A stretch of 60,000 bases of DNA from Owenia fusiformis (lineage: Eukaryota; Annelida; Polychaeta; Sabellida; Oweniidae): assembly GCA_903813345.2 (NCBI GenBank), contig CAIIXF020000009.1, positions 17,945,759 through 18,005,758 on the forward strand. The letters are read 5' to 3'. A program made the position numbers and the translations under genes. Below the pieces are notes generated by a model. That model had not been told where the DNA came from. It ran no database searches and saw only the letters and a list, made by a program, of their open reading frames with translations. Below are positions 48,001 to 58,020 of the stretch, piece after piece; positions within the stretch are counted from its first letter, which is position 1, and every line of letters starts with the position of its first letter.

Positions 48001-51000
48001 TAGTTTGTCTTCTTTCAAAAAAAAACAACAACAAATCAAAGTAAATATTGTTACCTTTATACTTCTCCTTATATTTCTTTTGCTTTCTTGGAAACAGAAT
48101 GTCCATATTGATGTAATAATGTTAATCCTAATATATAGCTTTATAATAAATACGTCCTCATGACTCAATGTAAAAGATGCTACTACCTGATGAATCTTTG
48201 AGATGGAGGTTATAGGGAGAACCCTTACAGAAAGCTATCACACTCATAAAACATTTGAACTTTTTGATAAAAATATGACCAAAGTTGAGTTTACAAAACC
48301 ATTTTATACGCCTCGTGTTATTTAATTGAACAGTATTACATTTCCATACATTTTTTAGTTTAAATTAAACTATGATATATTACAAATGATGATTTGATAT
48401 GAATTTTTGTAAGGTAAAGTGGGGCTGTACCATGTGATTTATAGGTGGCAATGTTTAAGTGGGGAGAGGGTGGTAGCAGGGTAGGTGAGAACTAACACAC
48501 TTGTCCAGTAATTAGTAAAGGTATTACTGCATAAAATGGACATCTGGAACTTAGCTCTGCAGTACTTTAATAATTATGGAAACTTTTCAAAAGAAACTGT
48601 TTACCTGTTTTTTCTTAATTATATATTTAGACATTACATCATATATTCATAGATATAAGGAACTTCTTAGCAGTAAAAATCCTGACAAAATAAACATAAT
48701 TTCACATTAAATTGTTGTTTACTCTCCAAAGCATAGTTATTTAGGTAAGACAGTGTAGACTTAAATAAATGTGTAAGTTTGAGTCAGATGAATTTTCAGC
48801 ACAATCAATGACCCAATATCAGTCTGAATAATAGTCTTTGATTTGTACTCACTGGTTCTGTTGTATTGCAGTATAAAGATAGGCCATAAATAAATCTGAT
48901 GTTTATATTATATTACAGTATGGTTACTGTAATGTCTCAAGTCTCACATCATAGGGTTGAGGTAAGCACAATCACTGACAAAATACCATCTAGAAGATAG
49001 CACAATCATTACACAATCAATAATCACTGATTAGGTATTAACAGCATAATCACAGAAACATTCTCTCATAATCCTACTTACGAATTCTTTTTGTTATTTT
49101 ACAATAAAAGGGTTAGGAAAGATGGAGCTGGAACCCTACCATGGCTACCCTTTGAAAAGAGTTTGACTCAGCTCCTCTTAAAAGCTCCACTCCATCTACA
49201 GCTTCAAAGACGCATACCCCAAGTGGAAGGATGATCTATTATCAACCAGTTCTTCAACAGTTGGAATTCATACAGAGAAATTTTGTGAAATGCTTGCAAT
49301 AAAACTAGAAACTATCAGGTGAATCAAAATTTCTAATGAATGTGACCCTTTGATGTTAATATCCTTGTTTCATTAAGAATATAAGAAACAATAGCACCTG
49401 ATGCACTCACTGGCAATATTACAACAGAGAAGAACACACATCCTGGTGCATCCTTGGTGGCACACTCCTGCTTACCCTGAATCACAATCAGCTAGCAACT
49501 CTACCCTCTGACTATTATATATGATTTATAACTTAAATACTCATAGAATCTAAATGATTTCGTGGTCTTTATATGGGAGTCATATTCTAGGTAGAGTTTT
49601 CTAAATACATGCTCTGATTGGTTATAGGCTATGATCAAAGAAGTATAATATATTAAAGAGGGCAAATGAAGAGAGCTCTTGCATAGGGCAAATGATGGAG
49701 GTACAGCATGTAAAACAGACAAATGCTAGTCAGAAATATAGTTGTGATGTGAAAATGTGACTAATTTTGATAAAAACTTTCAGATAAAACTGGTCTAGAT
49801 GTGATTTTAGTTAGGTGCTTCATACAATACATAAATCAATTCAGTATGAGCTTCAATGTAGGGATTGTTAGAGTAATGCTTCAAGGTGGGAACAGCGGGA
49901 TGTGACGTTACAACAAACTGAATCCCTACCTGAGATGTTCAAATCCTATGTTCTGCAGATTGCAGAAAATAATGCTCTGACCTGCTGATATGCAGGCTTA
50001 GCCTCACAGGAAAAATTACATTTCTGAACTAAGAATCAACATTTGTGTTCCATATTAATATAATGATAGGAAATGGTAAATAGTCATTGCAGTGAAAAGC
50101 CTTGTATTTGATTAAATACCATTTCTCCATTGTAAAATCCAAATAAAATGGGAAAATACCAAGGTGACCCTCCAACCTCCCTGAAATTTGAGCAAATCAA
50201 GATACAGAACAATGATAGAAATGCAATGATTTCAAAGAATATAAATGATCAATCGTTAAAAAATCAGCACTTTTATTTCGTATCCAAAAAAGAGAAGAGA
50301 TGGAAATACTGAAAGAAGTTCATGTCTAATATAAAAGTGACCATGGTCATGTTTTCAGATCAAAAATGGAAGATTAGAGAGTGCGACAAGCAAGGAATAA
50401 AACTAAACAGTTGTGAAATCAACACTCTAATGATATATAAATACCAGGAAATGAATGTAATTTCATATAATAGACTCAACAAGAGAGATCTTTACAGCAC
50501 AGGTGAAACTACAAATTACAAGAGTCTGTTAGATGTCTGGCCAACTGGGGAACTGTCTAATAAAATTGCCTAATTCCCTGAATCTGTATCATGCTGTTAC
50601 AACCCAAGGCGTTACCAATGTTATGGCTTATAACCCATGTGTTCTGAAGATATCCAGGGATTTCAATTGAATATTATTATTTCAATCAAGAGGCAAAGGT
50701 CTAAACAAAAGGCTCAAAAAGGTTTTTGCTAATCTGTACATTTACTCTGATCAAATCTTTAAAGTAATAGACATTATGGTTAAACAGGCAAGCTTGTTTT
50801 CTCTGTACATTGAAATCATTTATTATCCAAATCATTTGGAGGGATTAGGGGCAACTTCATATATAGAACATTTTTTCTTTTATATTCTTTGTGGAATAAT
50901 ACCTGATTATTTCATTTTGAAATTGCATTGCACCCACCTGAAAATCAACTTGAAAATTGAAAAAAAATCATGAATAAAAATGAGGATATTTTGACCAATT

Positions 51001-54000
51001 TCGGTATGAATTGTGAAAATGAGAATTTTGCACCCACTTGAAATTACCTTATTATATTCACTGCACACTTCATTAATTACCATTGAGAATTTCTAAAAGA
51101 TTTAATTCCTAAAATAGATGGTTCAAGCATTAATTTCCAAATTTTTCAGGAAGACTCTCTTTGAAATAGTTCTCTTTTTTGAAGTTATATAAATATACAG
51201 AGCATACCTTTATCATGACTTCCCTCATTCCAACCAAAAAGAAAACACAAGTCAGCAATGAGGAAATCATTTCTTCAGAAGGTTAAATCCAAGGAAGTTT
51301 CAATATTGAGAGACAGCTCATCATGTGAGAGCTATAAGAACATCTGACATCACATACATTACTCTCAATTTTTCTGACACCTTTGAAACATAGCCAGGGT
51401 TGCCGTAACATTTTCAAATCTAAATTAATTTCCTGACTTTCCCCAATTTTCCCAAATGTCCATACTGTGTCTCCTTTTTGCCACTTTTTTCCAGGAAAGC
51501 GAAACAATTTTGGTTTTTGTGGCAAAACTGTTAAAAGGGATTATGTCTTCTGCATCATCCCCTCACATATTTGCCCCAGAACCCAGCGTGCTAAAGAGAC
51601 ATCGTGTTTTCTTACAATATTCAGATGCAACTTGGAACCATGGGGTTATTCTTTATATATATGTTTATAGAGGAAGAGGCAATGTTAACTTTCAGGAAGT
51701 AGTAGGTAAAATGTGCAACCTGGTAAATCACTGTTGCTTTTTATATAGTAGCTTAAAAGTCACTCTTACATTGAAAATAAAAGAACTGATATAATGAGCC
51801 ATTCAACTTTGAAACTAAAATATTGGTGGTATCTCAAAACTTAGGCTGAACATTTTTAATATTTCAGAATTTCAAAATATTTATTTTATAGAATTAGGTA
51901 GTGTTTGCAAGATATTGACATTATTTCATCTTTCATCAAAGGAACGAAGAATTTAACCTTTCTTTTTCAGCTGTTAAATCATATTTTATTTATAGCTCAT
52001 TAAAGTAAGCAACATGCCACAGAGCAAAACAACCTACCTACCAAATAGAAACATCTAAAATAATACTTCCTATAAATTTTAAGGATTGGGAGATTTAGGT
52101 AGCATTTGCACATTCGACTTCCAACAGTTGGCTGCTGATTTGCTTGCTATTTTATGGCGAACTTACATAAATATGAATAGTAGCAGGTACAATTCATATT
52201 TAAATGAGTTCACCATAAATTAGTTAACCAAACCATTGGTCATCAGACAGTGGTTGAATTTGCTAATGGCATAGAGCAAATTTTCAATTCTATTGACATT
52301 ACACCATTCTTTACAATTGTTTTATTTTCTACATTCAGTCTTAGTTTGCTGACTGACAACCAGCCACTATCAACTCACAGAACTCTTTCATCATTATCAA
52401 CATTTCCAATTAAGATTTAAACAAATGTACCAAAAACGGGATCATATTGACTTGGAATATTGATAACAATAAACCCACAATGTTGTGTATTAGATTGATA
52501 TAGCAACAATAGTGTGAAAACTTAAAGGTGATAATCTATTTGAAAGTACATACTATCAGGTGAATGTATAGACCTTATTTATGTAGCCTGCTGAACAGCA
52601 AACCCCCATAAACAATAGTTGTTTCATAAGCAATGCATGTGAGTACAACAAGCGATATATTCCAAATAAACCCATGAAGGAATGTTCCATGATATGTATG
52701 TCTATCTCATTGCATATTTTTTAATGTATTTAACATTTTTTAAAGTGGTATAACAGAACTTTTGATCATGTTTAAAAATGAAAAATAAAATAAAAAAGAA
52801 TGGAACTAGGAAGGAATAAAATATACAGGGTGTAGGTAACACTCTGAATTATACAGAGATGTCAGAAAATCAGATTTCTCATTCAAATTTTTGAGAGGGA
52901 TGTGTAATATGCTTGCCAGCGGAGAAACTTTAGGTACGGGCATATCTTAGTCTAGACAAGAACACAATATCTTGGCCGCTACAAAAATAGTAACATCTTG
53001 CTAAACTGGTATCCCTGTGCGATACCTGTAGAATGCAACTCAACAAATATACTGCAATCTCTATACACTTAGCAGAACCAAAGAAAATATTTGAACTGTT
53101 AGATGTATGCACGTAAAAAGCAACCTGTTATGTAACTAAACCATATGGCTTGACTGCTTGAGATAACTCCCTTCACCTCTGGCCTTTGAAACAACCGCCT
53201 CATAATCACTCCCTAACGCAGTTGGTGGCGATTCAGTCATGTCTGCCAATTCAGCAATAATATCACTACCATCTACATCTACAATTCATGTTTGGCCGTT
53301 GAGCCATCAAATAACCACCCAACTGACATCCAATCATGTTACATGTTTCAGGACATTTGCTTGTCATGTACTAGTGATAGTTACAAGTGATAACTAACAT
53401 GAATCTAGATCAAAAAGTGTGTGTCAAATCTACCATCAGAAAACACAGTTAGGTATAAGTACTTTAAGATTTACCAAGATAAATCAAGAAAATAGTTCTG
53501 AGATAGTTAACTGAGATGTGGCATGCCACGAGGCCACAAGGTGAGTCTGCCCCGCCTAATTCAGTGGAACCTGATCGTAGAAACAACGAGAGATCTAAGA
53601 TGAATGGAAACATTTACCCGATACTTCATCTTTCCTGAAGCCATGCTAGGTGAGACTCCTTATCTTTACACTTCCAAAATAATGTTGTCAATGATACTCT
53701 CTCACCTGGCCTTTGGATAAGTCAATGTTCAGAGACCTTCCCATTAAGAGGGCAGATTTTTAATTAAAGAACAAATAACACATGACACCCCTTGCATTAA
53801 TAAGCAAAAGGGCTTAGCAGAACATGATAAACAGGCAGAAAGACAGGTTGGATAGGGATTTCTGGTTGAATTTCCAGTGATACACATGAAAATCAAAATC
53901 ATTCAGGTTTTTCCATCATGCCATCTACTAATATAAATCCCCCCTTAAAACCACCAAAGATCGCTAAATGTTTCAATATTTCCCGATGCGCTGATAAAGG

Positions 54001-56994
54001 TAGCAAATCTGTGTTCAAGTTGCAGATGTGTGTTGTGTTAGTAGGTGATCCTCAGATAATATGGTTTGATTGGGAAGCTGAGCCACCTTGAAGTGGATAA
54101 TATGTCTTAATTCCAAGACCTCCTGGAGAATCAGCCAACAGGGACCCCTCGTAGAACCATATTGCAAACATACACAAACAAAACACAAGAATGTCAATTT
54201 TTGAAGAATTGGTTGAGGAAATAGATCCATATTTGTTTTGATTTAACATAAAAATCAATTCAAAACATTACAGAAATATCATAAGTAACATTTCAACACT
54301 CATGGCAAAATAATCATTACATGTACGACAAAATTATATTGTTCTAGCAATTTTTTTCATTCAGCCTTAAATCAACATCTTATGTTTATTAAACTCCCTG
54401 AGTTCTCCCAGTCTCTGACCTCACTAACTCAAAGATACCTGGCCTACTAGCTAAGATTTATCTGGTTAGAAATTTATTGACACAATTTATATTGACATTT
54501 ACAGTAAGAAAATAGGAAACATTTGTTTTATTTGATTCTCAGATTGAAAATAGAATCCTATCAATGAGTGTGTAAACCCCGTTGGGGGAAATTATATTGA
54601 TTTTGAAAGAGACTGAGAAAAATAAAATATACATTGTATTAACATTATATCTCCTTTTCTGTTTCACAGGATAATTAGTTATGTGATGGTTGGTGTGGGA
54701 TATGGAAATTTAATGGAGGGTTGGTTTAGAATGAAATATGTGGCCTTCTTGTGAAAAATAAAAGTAGGTGATCAAAGACTTGATGCTAAACTAGCAAAAG
54801 ATGATTTCTTTGAAGTTAAACCCCCAACCTTTTACAAATTAAACCTCATATATTCTTGCTGTTTGGACCTCCCTTTACCATCAAATGTAACTTTCAATAA
54901 AACTCTACATCAAGATGTTTGAGTGCCACGATTAATGTTTTTTCTTGTATTATAGTCTGGATATTAGTAACTATGACAAACTCCAGGGCAACAGGGTAAT
55001 AACCAGTAGTTCTAAGATCAAGTGAGCATTCAAGTTGATTTTAATCAGTGTGGGTGAACTGTTTTGTTTTCTCTAAGCTAAATAGAATAGCATCCCAAAA
55101 CACAACTATCTCTCCGACCAGCTGAGAACACTTTATTATAATCCAAATGTGCTGAATTGCAGAAGAGGTAAAGCAGAATCTGTGAAAAGGGGAAAGGAAG
55201 TGGCTTTTTTCACTGGTGGCCATATTGGTATAATCCAGGAAGACACTTGTGCACGATTATATGTTTAAGTATGGGCGGTTGTCTTGGAACAGATATTTTG
55301 GCTGCATAGGTGCAAACTGCTTACCCTTGCATGGAAAATAGCTGAAGTCATGAATTTCCATGAAAATTACAAGAAAACAACTAAATAAAAAGAACTGCAT
55401 GAACAACAAGTTGTTGCAAAAACTATACAATAGAGAACTTGAGGGAAATGATAGAACATTTTCCAGCTTTTAGAGATTTATAGAGCAAGGTCAGGCAAGC
55501 ATAATTAACATTGTGAGAAGGGTGTGTGTCTATTGCCTCATTAGAATATTATAACATGTATCAACAATTTCAGAAAACAACAAATTACCAAAAATAAAAC
55601 ATCAAGATCTATTCCCGAATGGTGAATATCAATTTCAAGGCATTTTTAAGACACTATCTAGTTATGTTGGATGAATATATTAGTCCCAGACTGTTATTGA
55701 TAGATAAAAGCCTTGTCTGATGAATGTCTGTTAAAAGCTATATAGCAAGGCATTTATTAACAAGTGGTTGCCTGGTATAGAAATGAAGATACGTATTAAT
55801 ACATATTCAGAAAATAATTTGACATCTCGATGAATTTAACTTATTGAAAAATTACTTATTAATAACATAAACATAAATTAATTCAAATCTTTCTCTACTT
55901 ATCCTTAATATTCTAATTTGATAAGACTCCCAAAATAATATCAGAGATTTTTTTACATATATGAGACATACAGTATAACTGAAAACATAATTTGATATTG
56001 TATTAGCTAACTGCTTCAATAAAAAGGATACAAGTATCATCAAACGCTCACAATAGTAATTATATTATTGTATAGAGTCGCTTCATTTATTCAGAGATGC
56101 ATAATAACAATGGTTATGTTACAATAGTGAAGCTCAGTTGGCATTTAATATGACTGTACAGAGTTGGAAATAGACTTTTTATACTAAATCCTTACTAAGT
56201 TTTTAGGAATATTACTTTGTATGTTCCAAATAAAGTAATTACCCATGTGTTTTGTAATGTTACCTATTTGGTTTTCTAATACTTTATTTACATATATATA
56301 ATGTTAAGATAATCTACCAAGTAAAAAATTTCAATATTATTTACAAATAGGTAACCAAAATTAAAATTAAAAAGAATTTTGCAGAGCAGTTTACAAATTG
56401 AGGCCACTGCTCTACTCAAGAGTACATGGACCTGAATCAACTATAGTCAGCCATATATGTATACAGACTGGGTGAAGAATTACAAATAACCTAATATTAA
56501 CTCTAAGAACCTTCAAAGAAGAGGTTAACAAAGAAGAGACTAAAAAAGAGACTACAGGGAAGAGACTCTACAAAGAAGAGACTTCATAGAAGAGGTTCTA
56601 CAAAGAAGAGGCTAAAAAGAGACTACAGGGAAGAGACTCTACAAAGAAGAGACTTCAAAGAAGAGACTCTACAAGAAGAAATTTCAAAGAAGAGACTAAA
56701 GAAGAGACTCTACAAATAAGAGACTTCAAAGAAGAAATCCTAAAAGAAGAAACTTCAAAAAAGAGATTCTACAAAAAAGAAACCCTACGAAAAGAGACTT
56801 CAAACAAGAGACTCTACAAAGAAGAGACCCTACAAAGGAATTACTTCAGATAGATACTCCTTCAAATTAGTGAACATCTAAATAGATGTCCCTACAAAGC
56901 AATTATCCTTCATAGTTGTAATCAGATGACACTTACCTGCTATAGAAAGGAATGTCGGTGTGACCAGCACTAGAAGAAGAAACGGACTAAACAT
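23767..56994 (-). CDS. Membrane-anchored EGFR ligand-like protein (Spitz/TGF-alpha/neuregulin type), six coding exons
   Basis: Exons in transcript order are 56937-56994, 32608-32779, 29640-29698, 26444-26552, 25556-25691 and 23767-24012. All have GT/AG junctions and matching phases (1, 2, 1, 2, 0), and they total 780 nt for 259 residues. Signal peptide 1-19 is followed by a short Pro/Thr linker and one EGF domain. Its cysteines are at 47, 57, 63, 76, 78 and 87, the CX9CX5CX12CXCX8C spacing of EGFR ligands. Tyr82, Gly84 and Arg86 match the YxGxRC block that contacts the receptor, and Ile92 occupies the place of the EGF Leu47. A membrane helix (about 110-132) is followed by a basic stop-transfer WRRKR and a 127-residue tail ending ETNL. 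The predicted role is a type I precursor shed to activate an EGF receptor. The first intron is ~24 kb. An upstream non-coding exon is implied by an acceptor at 57039-57040. The exact family (Spitz, TGF-alpha or neuregulin) is not settled. Confidence 0.88.
24460..25290. repeat. 42-bp minisatellite in EGF-ligand intron 5
   Basis: About 20 units of GGGTTAGTGTTTTGATTATA, then TTACAACTGGGTACTCATTG, then CA. Blocks starting near 24521 and 24731 are near copies of each other, indicating higher-order units of ~210 bp. Units decay in sequence and length to the right. Because 42 is a multiple of three, it gives open frames with a 14-residue repeat that are not genes. Confidence 0.92.
25556..25691 (-). 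CDS. EGF-ligand exon: cytoplasmic tail, first part
   Basis: 136 bp between CTTTTCAG and GTATGT, phase 2 to 0. The first codon completes an Arg and is followed by WRRKREL, the positive-inside flank of the membrane helix, and an Arg/Ser/Glu-rich stretch including RRSSI. Confidence 0.87.
25700..26440. other. EGF-ligand intron 4
   Basis: AT-rich intron sequence with no repeat or further exon recognised. Confidence 0.5.
26444..26552 (-). CDS. EGF-ligand exon: transmembrane helix
   Basis: 109 bp between TTATTTCAG and GTAAGT, phase 1 to 2. It encodes a short basic juxtamembrane part (PRLHRDKMK), then ANIAAGVVVAV and a run of Val/Leu/Phe through about residue 132, a single membrane-spanning segment. 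Confidence 0.92.
26553..29639. other. EGF-ligand intron 3
   Basis: AT-rich sequence between the second EGF-half exon and the membrane exon. Neuregulin-type genes can carry alternative juxtamembrane exons here, but I saw none with suitable phase and composition. Confidence 0.4.
29640..29698 (-). CDS. EGF-ligand exon: last two EGF cysteines
   Basis: 59 bp between TATTTTCAG and GTAAGT, phase 2 to 1. It encodes the second half of the EGF domain (CTEDYTGERCQERHIPP). Splitting the domain between cysteines 4 and 5 is a common intron position in EGFR-ligand genes. Confidence 0.92.
29699..32607. other. EGF-ligand intron 2
   Basis: Splits the EGF domain. It contains a T/A-rich low-complexity tract (30140-30180), an AT palindrome (30590-30622) and a 15-bp microsatellite. 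No alternative second-half EGF exon was found. Confidence 0.45.
30701..30770. repeat. 15-bp tandem repeat GATTACACCATATAT
   Basis: Five nearly perfect units. The overlapping open frames on both strands with YTIYD or WCNHI repeats are artefacts of this repeat. Confidence 0.9.
32608..32779 (-). CDS. EGF-ligand exon: linker and first four EGF cysteines
   Basis: 172 bp between TTTGACAG and GTAAGT, phase 1 to 2. It encodes DGCFRR, a PPPSTTP linker, then CEPLEVTGQGCLNGGTC and the FVVKI strand. The CLNGGTC motif is characteristic of EGF domains and FxVKI of EGFR ligands. Confidence 0.92.
34452..34579. mobile_element. 128-bp foldback (palindromic) MITE
   Basis: Two 58-bp arms (34452-34509 and 34522-34579) are inverted copies around a 12-bp centre. 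The ends are GGTCACA/TGTGACC and the arms include ATTCATCGGCCGG. The flanks read CCTA and AAGG, with no certain target-site duplication. It has no coding capacity. Confidence 0.75.
40391..40443 (+). repeat. Purine-only tract
   Basis: About 50 bases of almost only A and G (GAGAGAGGGGGAGAAGGAGG type). This is simple-sequence DNA with triplex potential and no gene content. Confidence 0.6.
41810..45574 (-). CDS. ORF2: endonuclease/reverse transcriptase of the non-LTR element
   Basis: An unbroken frame of 1254 codons. The N-terminal third is an exonuclease-endonuclease-phosphatase type nuclease: LLWNIN (85-90), CETW (115-118), GDMNA (233-237) and SDH (370-372), the last being the catalytic Asp-His. 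The reverse transcriptase has motif A IDFKKAFD (about 761-768), motif B LQGSVLS, and motif C WADD (861-864), where most elements have FADD or YADD. A cysteine/histidine knuckle starting at Cys1182 (CKICKC, then H and C) lies near the C-terminus. The frame opens with TTG overlapping the ORF1 stop, and the first ATG is at codon 54. The enzyme would nick target DNA and prime cDNA synthesis. An intact frame suggests a young insertion. Confidence 0.9.
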   Translation of the reverse strand: MNNECDAHTIADNIPLQVCSTSVRKSIGDVHIVNNSNSTIQVDSNGSNSETHLMFSGNIQDNSVSNECRISNEKTQTLNEHFSVLLWNINKISDKLHDGRDIQMFFNDFQIILLCETWLSPESEISFENYTCHNLARKSKSMTNNHYSGGLAVLISDVYSKNGIEILSQSHDFFVWLKFNSNHFNITEDLYLCFVYLPFKGSSYEFVTGCSNIDILEKSLAYYQTLGKTIICGDMNARTAQLPDFNINIPGSNGDIPIPVYENSDTVHNLLDINEVLVSNRTSMDKNAKAVSQTHGREFLSLCKTANMKILNGRLYQDKNLGKFTCYRNVMHKSNKDPNFGKSVIDYVAAQSNTISLFPDFKVHDRRVESDHAPLHFSISLKSETENQRKSSNFQSESLNIKTYKSYKWDPLKKNEFKHKLSDNISNDLLTSFYTELGCNDIGSDELVNKLLNVIHYASNDTFQFRKLKTTKRHAFPINSWFNDECKSLKKQVHEAIKLKFDDDIINSLIKQYNHTKQREKRKFKAGMLNSLIQNKCRYSTDFWKLINAMPGNKIKEMPVPSKDLFNFFKSLSKPPNIDYFDDNALEEMNHFVTKYQINPEDKKLQLCNDTINMRITQAEVQCALKRVNANKSAGIDGIPSNILKNCETLVSDFTALFNAIFEKGEYPSDWSIGMLSALYKQGSRFQADNYRGINVLACIGNLFDSVIQNRLVFNAGVQNSPDPLQGAYKENRRTTDNIFILQTLINKFNQHKKPLYTCMIDFKKAFDYIDRSVLLYKLCKAGIHPHTKMYRIIENMYSKSKSCLKLENGITKTFDTEIGVLQGSVLSTFLFNHFMDDLNEVLPLRCGVVVKDARFNHLLWADDLVLISESHDGLQLLLDSLFSFCKINRLIVNTLKTKVLIFNSKVSAPFTFNDQEIERVNKYKYLGVILTDNNKFDINTSYLKEQSRKAIFKIKQQYKKFNDVPPDVALHLFDSLVSPILCYGCEIWYDKKQMKAIETIHLAFLKSILGVKTQTSNPAVFGDLGKFPLSIRIELSIVKYWLRLIKLPNSNILNQAYLYGQEKHELGFKSWSGKVYDILHKCELTEYWDDQSQITDHLVNLVDKKLKNMFVENWKKDILIYPKLRTYKLFKKDFALEPYTKLDNKKYRLAISRFRLSSHQLKIETGRHTKPKSKPVNERLCKICKCVEDEFHFIINCTKHSQHRQIFFSKISETLPKFDFNSDNLFTNIISSDNTIIQRHLGKFIYHSFNNSE
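45571..45879 (-). pseudogene. C-terminal remnant of ORF1 with SGNH-esterase-like end
   Basis: A 102-residue frame ends in QAKF at the stop overlapping ORF2. It contains KDRLHFNSIGRNRLV, which resembles the last block (DxxH...G) of SGNH hydrolases, found in ORF1 of several CR1/L2-type elements. The upstream half is missing, so this is a remnant. The ORF2 frame is offset by -1 at TTTTGA. Confidence 0.55.
45886..56500. other. EGF-ligand intron 1, 5' part
   Basis: More than 10 kb of AT-rich intron without a supported exon on either strand. It includes the degenerate repeat at 46965-47350. Short open frames here lack splice context and recognisable domains. Confidence 0.45.
46965..47350. repeat. 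Degenerate tandem repeat of GACTGATATTTGTTAAATAA type
   Basis: Irregular units of roughly 20-40 bases (CTGATATTTG, TAAATAACTGACTG) grade into a second family with CCTGATAGATAC. Strongly decayed, non-coding. Confidence 0.6.
56505..56850 (+). repeat. Purine-rich ~16/30-bp minisatellite next to EGF-ligand exon 1
   Basis: Some 20 imperfect units of AAGAAGAGACT joined by TCTACA or TTCA. On the plus strand it is nearly all purines plus CT. It ends ~90 bp from the donor of the signal-peptide exon (56937). Confidence 0.9.
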
Positions 56995-57038
56995 GGCCCG
57001 TGTCAACCAGCGCGTGAAGCTGCATTCAAACTGTACAC
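56937..57038 (-). CDS. EGF-ligand exon with start codon and signal peptide
   Basis: The exon begins after TGTTTTCAG and ends ATAGCAG before GTAAGT. The ATG at 56994-56992 starts a 19-residue signal peptide (MFSPFLLLVLV, ending SIA), phase 1. The frame is open upstream within the exon, so a longer N-terminus from an upstream exon cannot be excluded. The hydrophobic core right after this Met favours it as the start. Confidence 0.8.
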
Positions 57039-57528
57039 CTGAAAACATATTAAAATACACATGTACTTATATTACAGGAATATCTGCATTACAACAATAT
57101 ACATTTCAATTTCAACAACATACTGTAGTTATATATTATTGCCATTTGTGATGTTGGCTCTAATTTTGAATTGCACAGGTCAACCACTGTAAAACATGCA
57201 CTTTTTGTGATACCTCACAAAAATCACAGAAATTAAGTAAACTATGATAAAAGCGTTTTACAGTAAAAATCCTAGGGACATAAGTTGTTTTTGATTTTTC
57301 CATCTAACCTTCTGAAATTTCTGTAAAAATGACAAAAATGGCATCAACGCGATCACTGCATGATTACTAAAATGTGAGGCAACAACATGGAGACTGATAT
57401 CTAATAACTTTGATGTACAAGCAATTCTGACATTGATGGTTTAAAAGGAAATGATGCTATGAAATTATGAAAGCTAATTTTGACAAGATAATCAGAAAAT
57501 AAAACGATTGATGAATAGTATACAAATA

Positions 57529-57619
57529 GTGACTGCCATTGAGGGCAATAGTGTAAATTATTTCCCCGAGGGTCCTAAGGGGAAATCATTTACACTATTG
57601 CTCAAAATAAGGCAGTCAC
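57529..57619. repeat. 91-bp foldback repeat
   Basis: GTGACTGCC and GGCAGTCAC form the ends, with CAATAGTGTAAAT (57546-57558) facing ATTTACACTATTG (57588-57600). The centre is CCCCGAGGGTCC. It is a small hairpin element without coding, about 500 bp upstream of the EGF-ligand exon at 56937-57038. Confidence 0.7.
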
Positions 57620-57779
57620 TTGCTCACGTCATCATTTGCTCAACAGAGATTTTTGCCTAAGAAATTTCTGAGACTCTAACTTGACAAATTCAATCGCGTT
57701 TAATGCACAAAATAGATTATCATAACACTTGAAATTACACAGACGTATTGAGCTTGAGGAACTTTATCCACGTTGCTTA

Positions 57780-58020
57780 TATTGTATCATTCACGCACGT
57801 CTGTCATAGTGAACGGAGTTGATTTGTGCTCATCCTCCATTTTTCTGTTTTTTCATATGCGCAGTGATGATGCGCAGCTGTTCCAAGGGTAATAGAACTT
57901 GGAATCGTGACGTCAGCGGGCCATAGTTCAAATGTATATTCCCGCTTCTTACATTTGACGGAATATAACTTTCGAAGGGAAAGAGTAAACCTATTTCGGA
58001 ACACGTGACTAGGTACTGAC
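57780..58020 (-). promoter_or_regulatory. Candidate promoter region of the EGF-ligand gene
   Basis: This stretch is richer in CpG than its surroundings and contains a perfect CRE (TGACGTCA, 57908-57915), an E-box CACGTG (58002-58007) and repeated TGCGCA motifs. The signal-peptide exon has a splice acceptor, so the transcription start must lie upstream, and this is the best candidate seen. No TATA box or donor site is certain. Confidence 0.35.
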
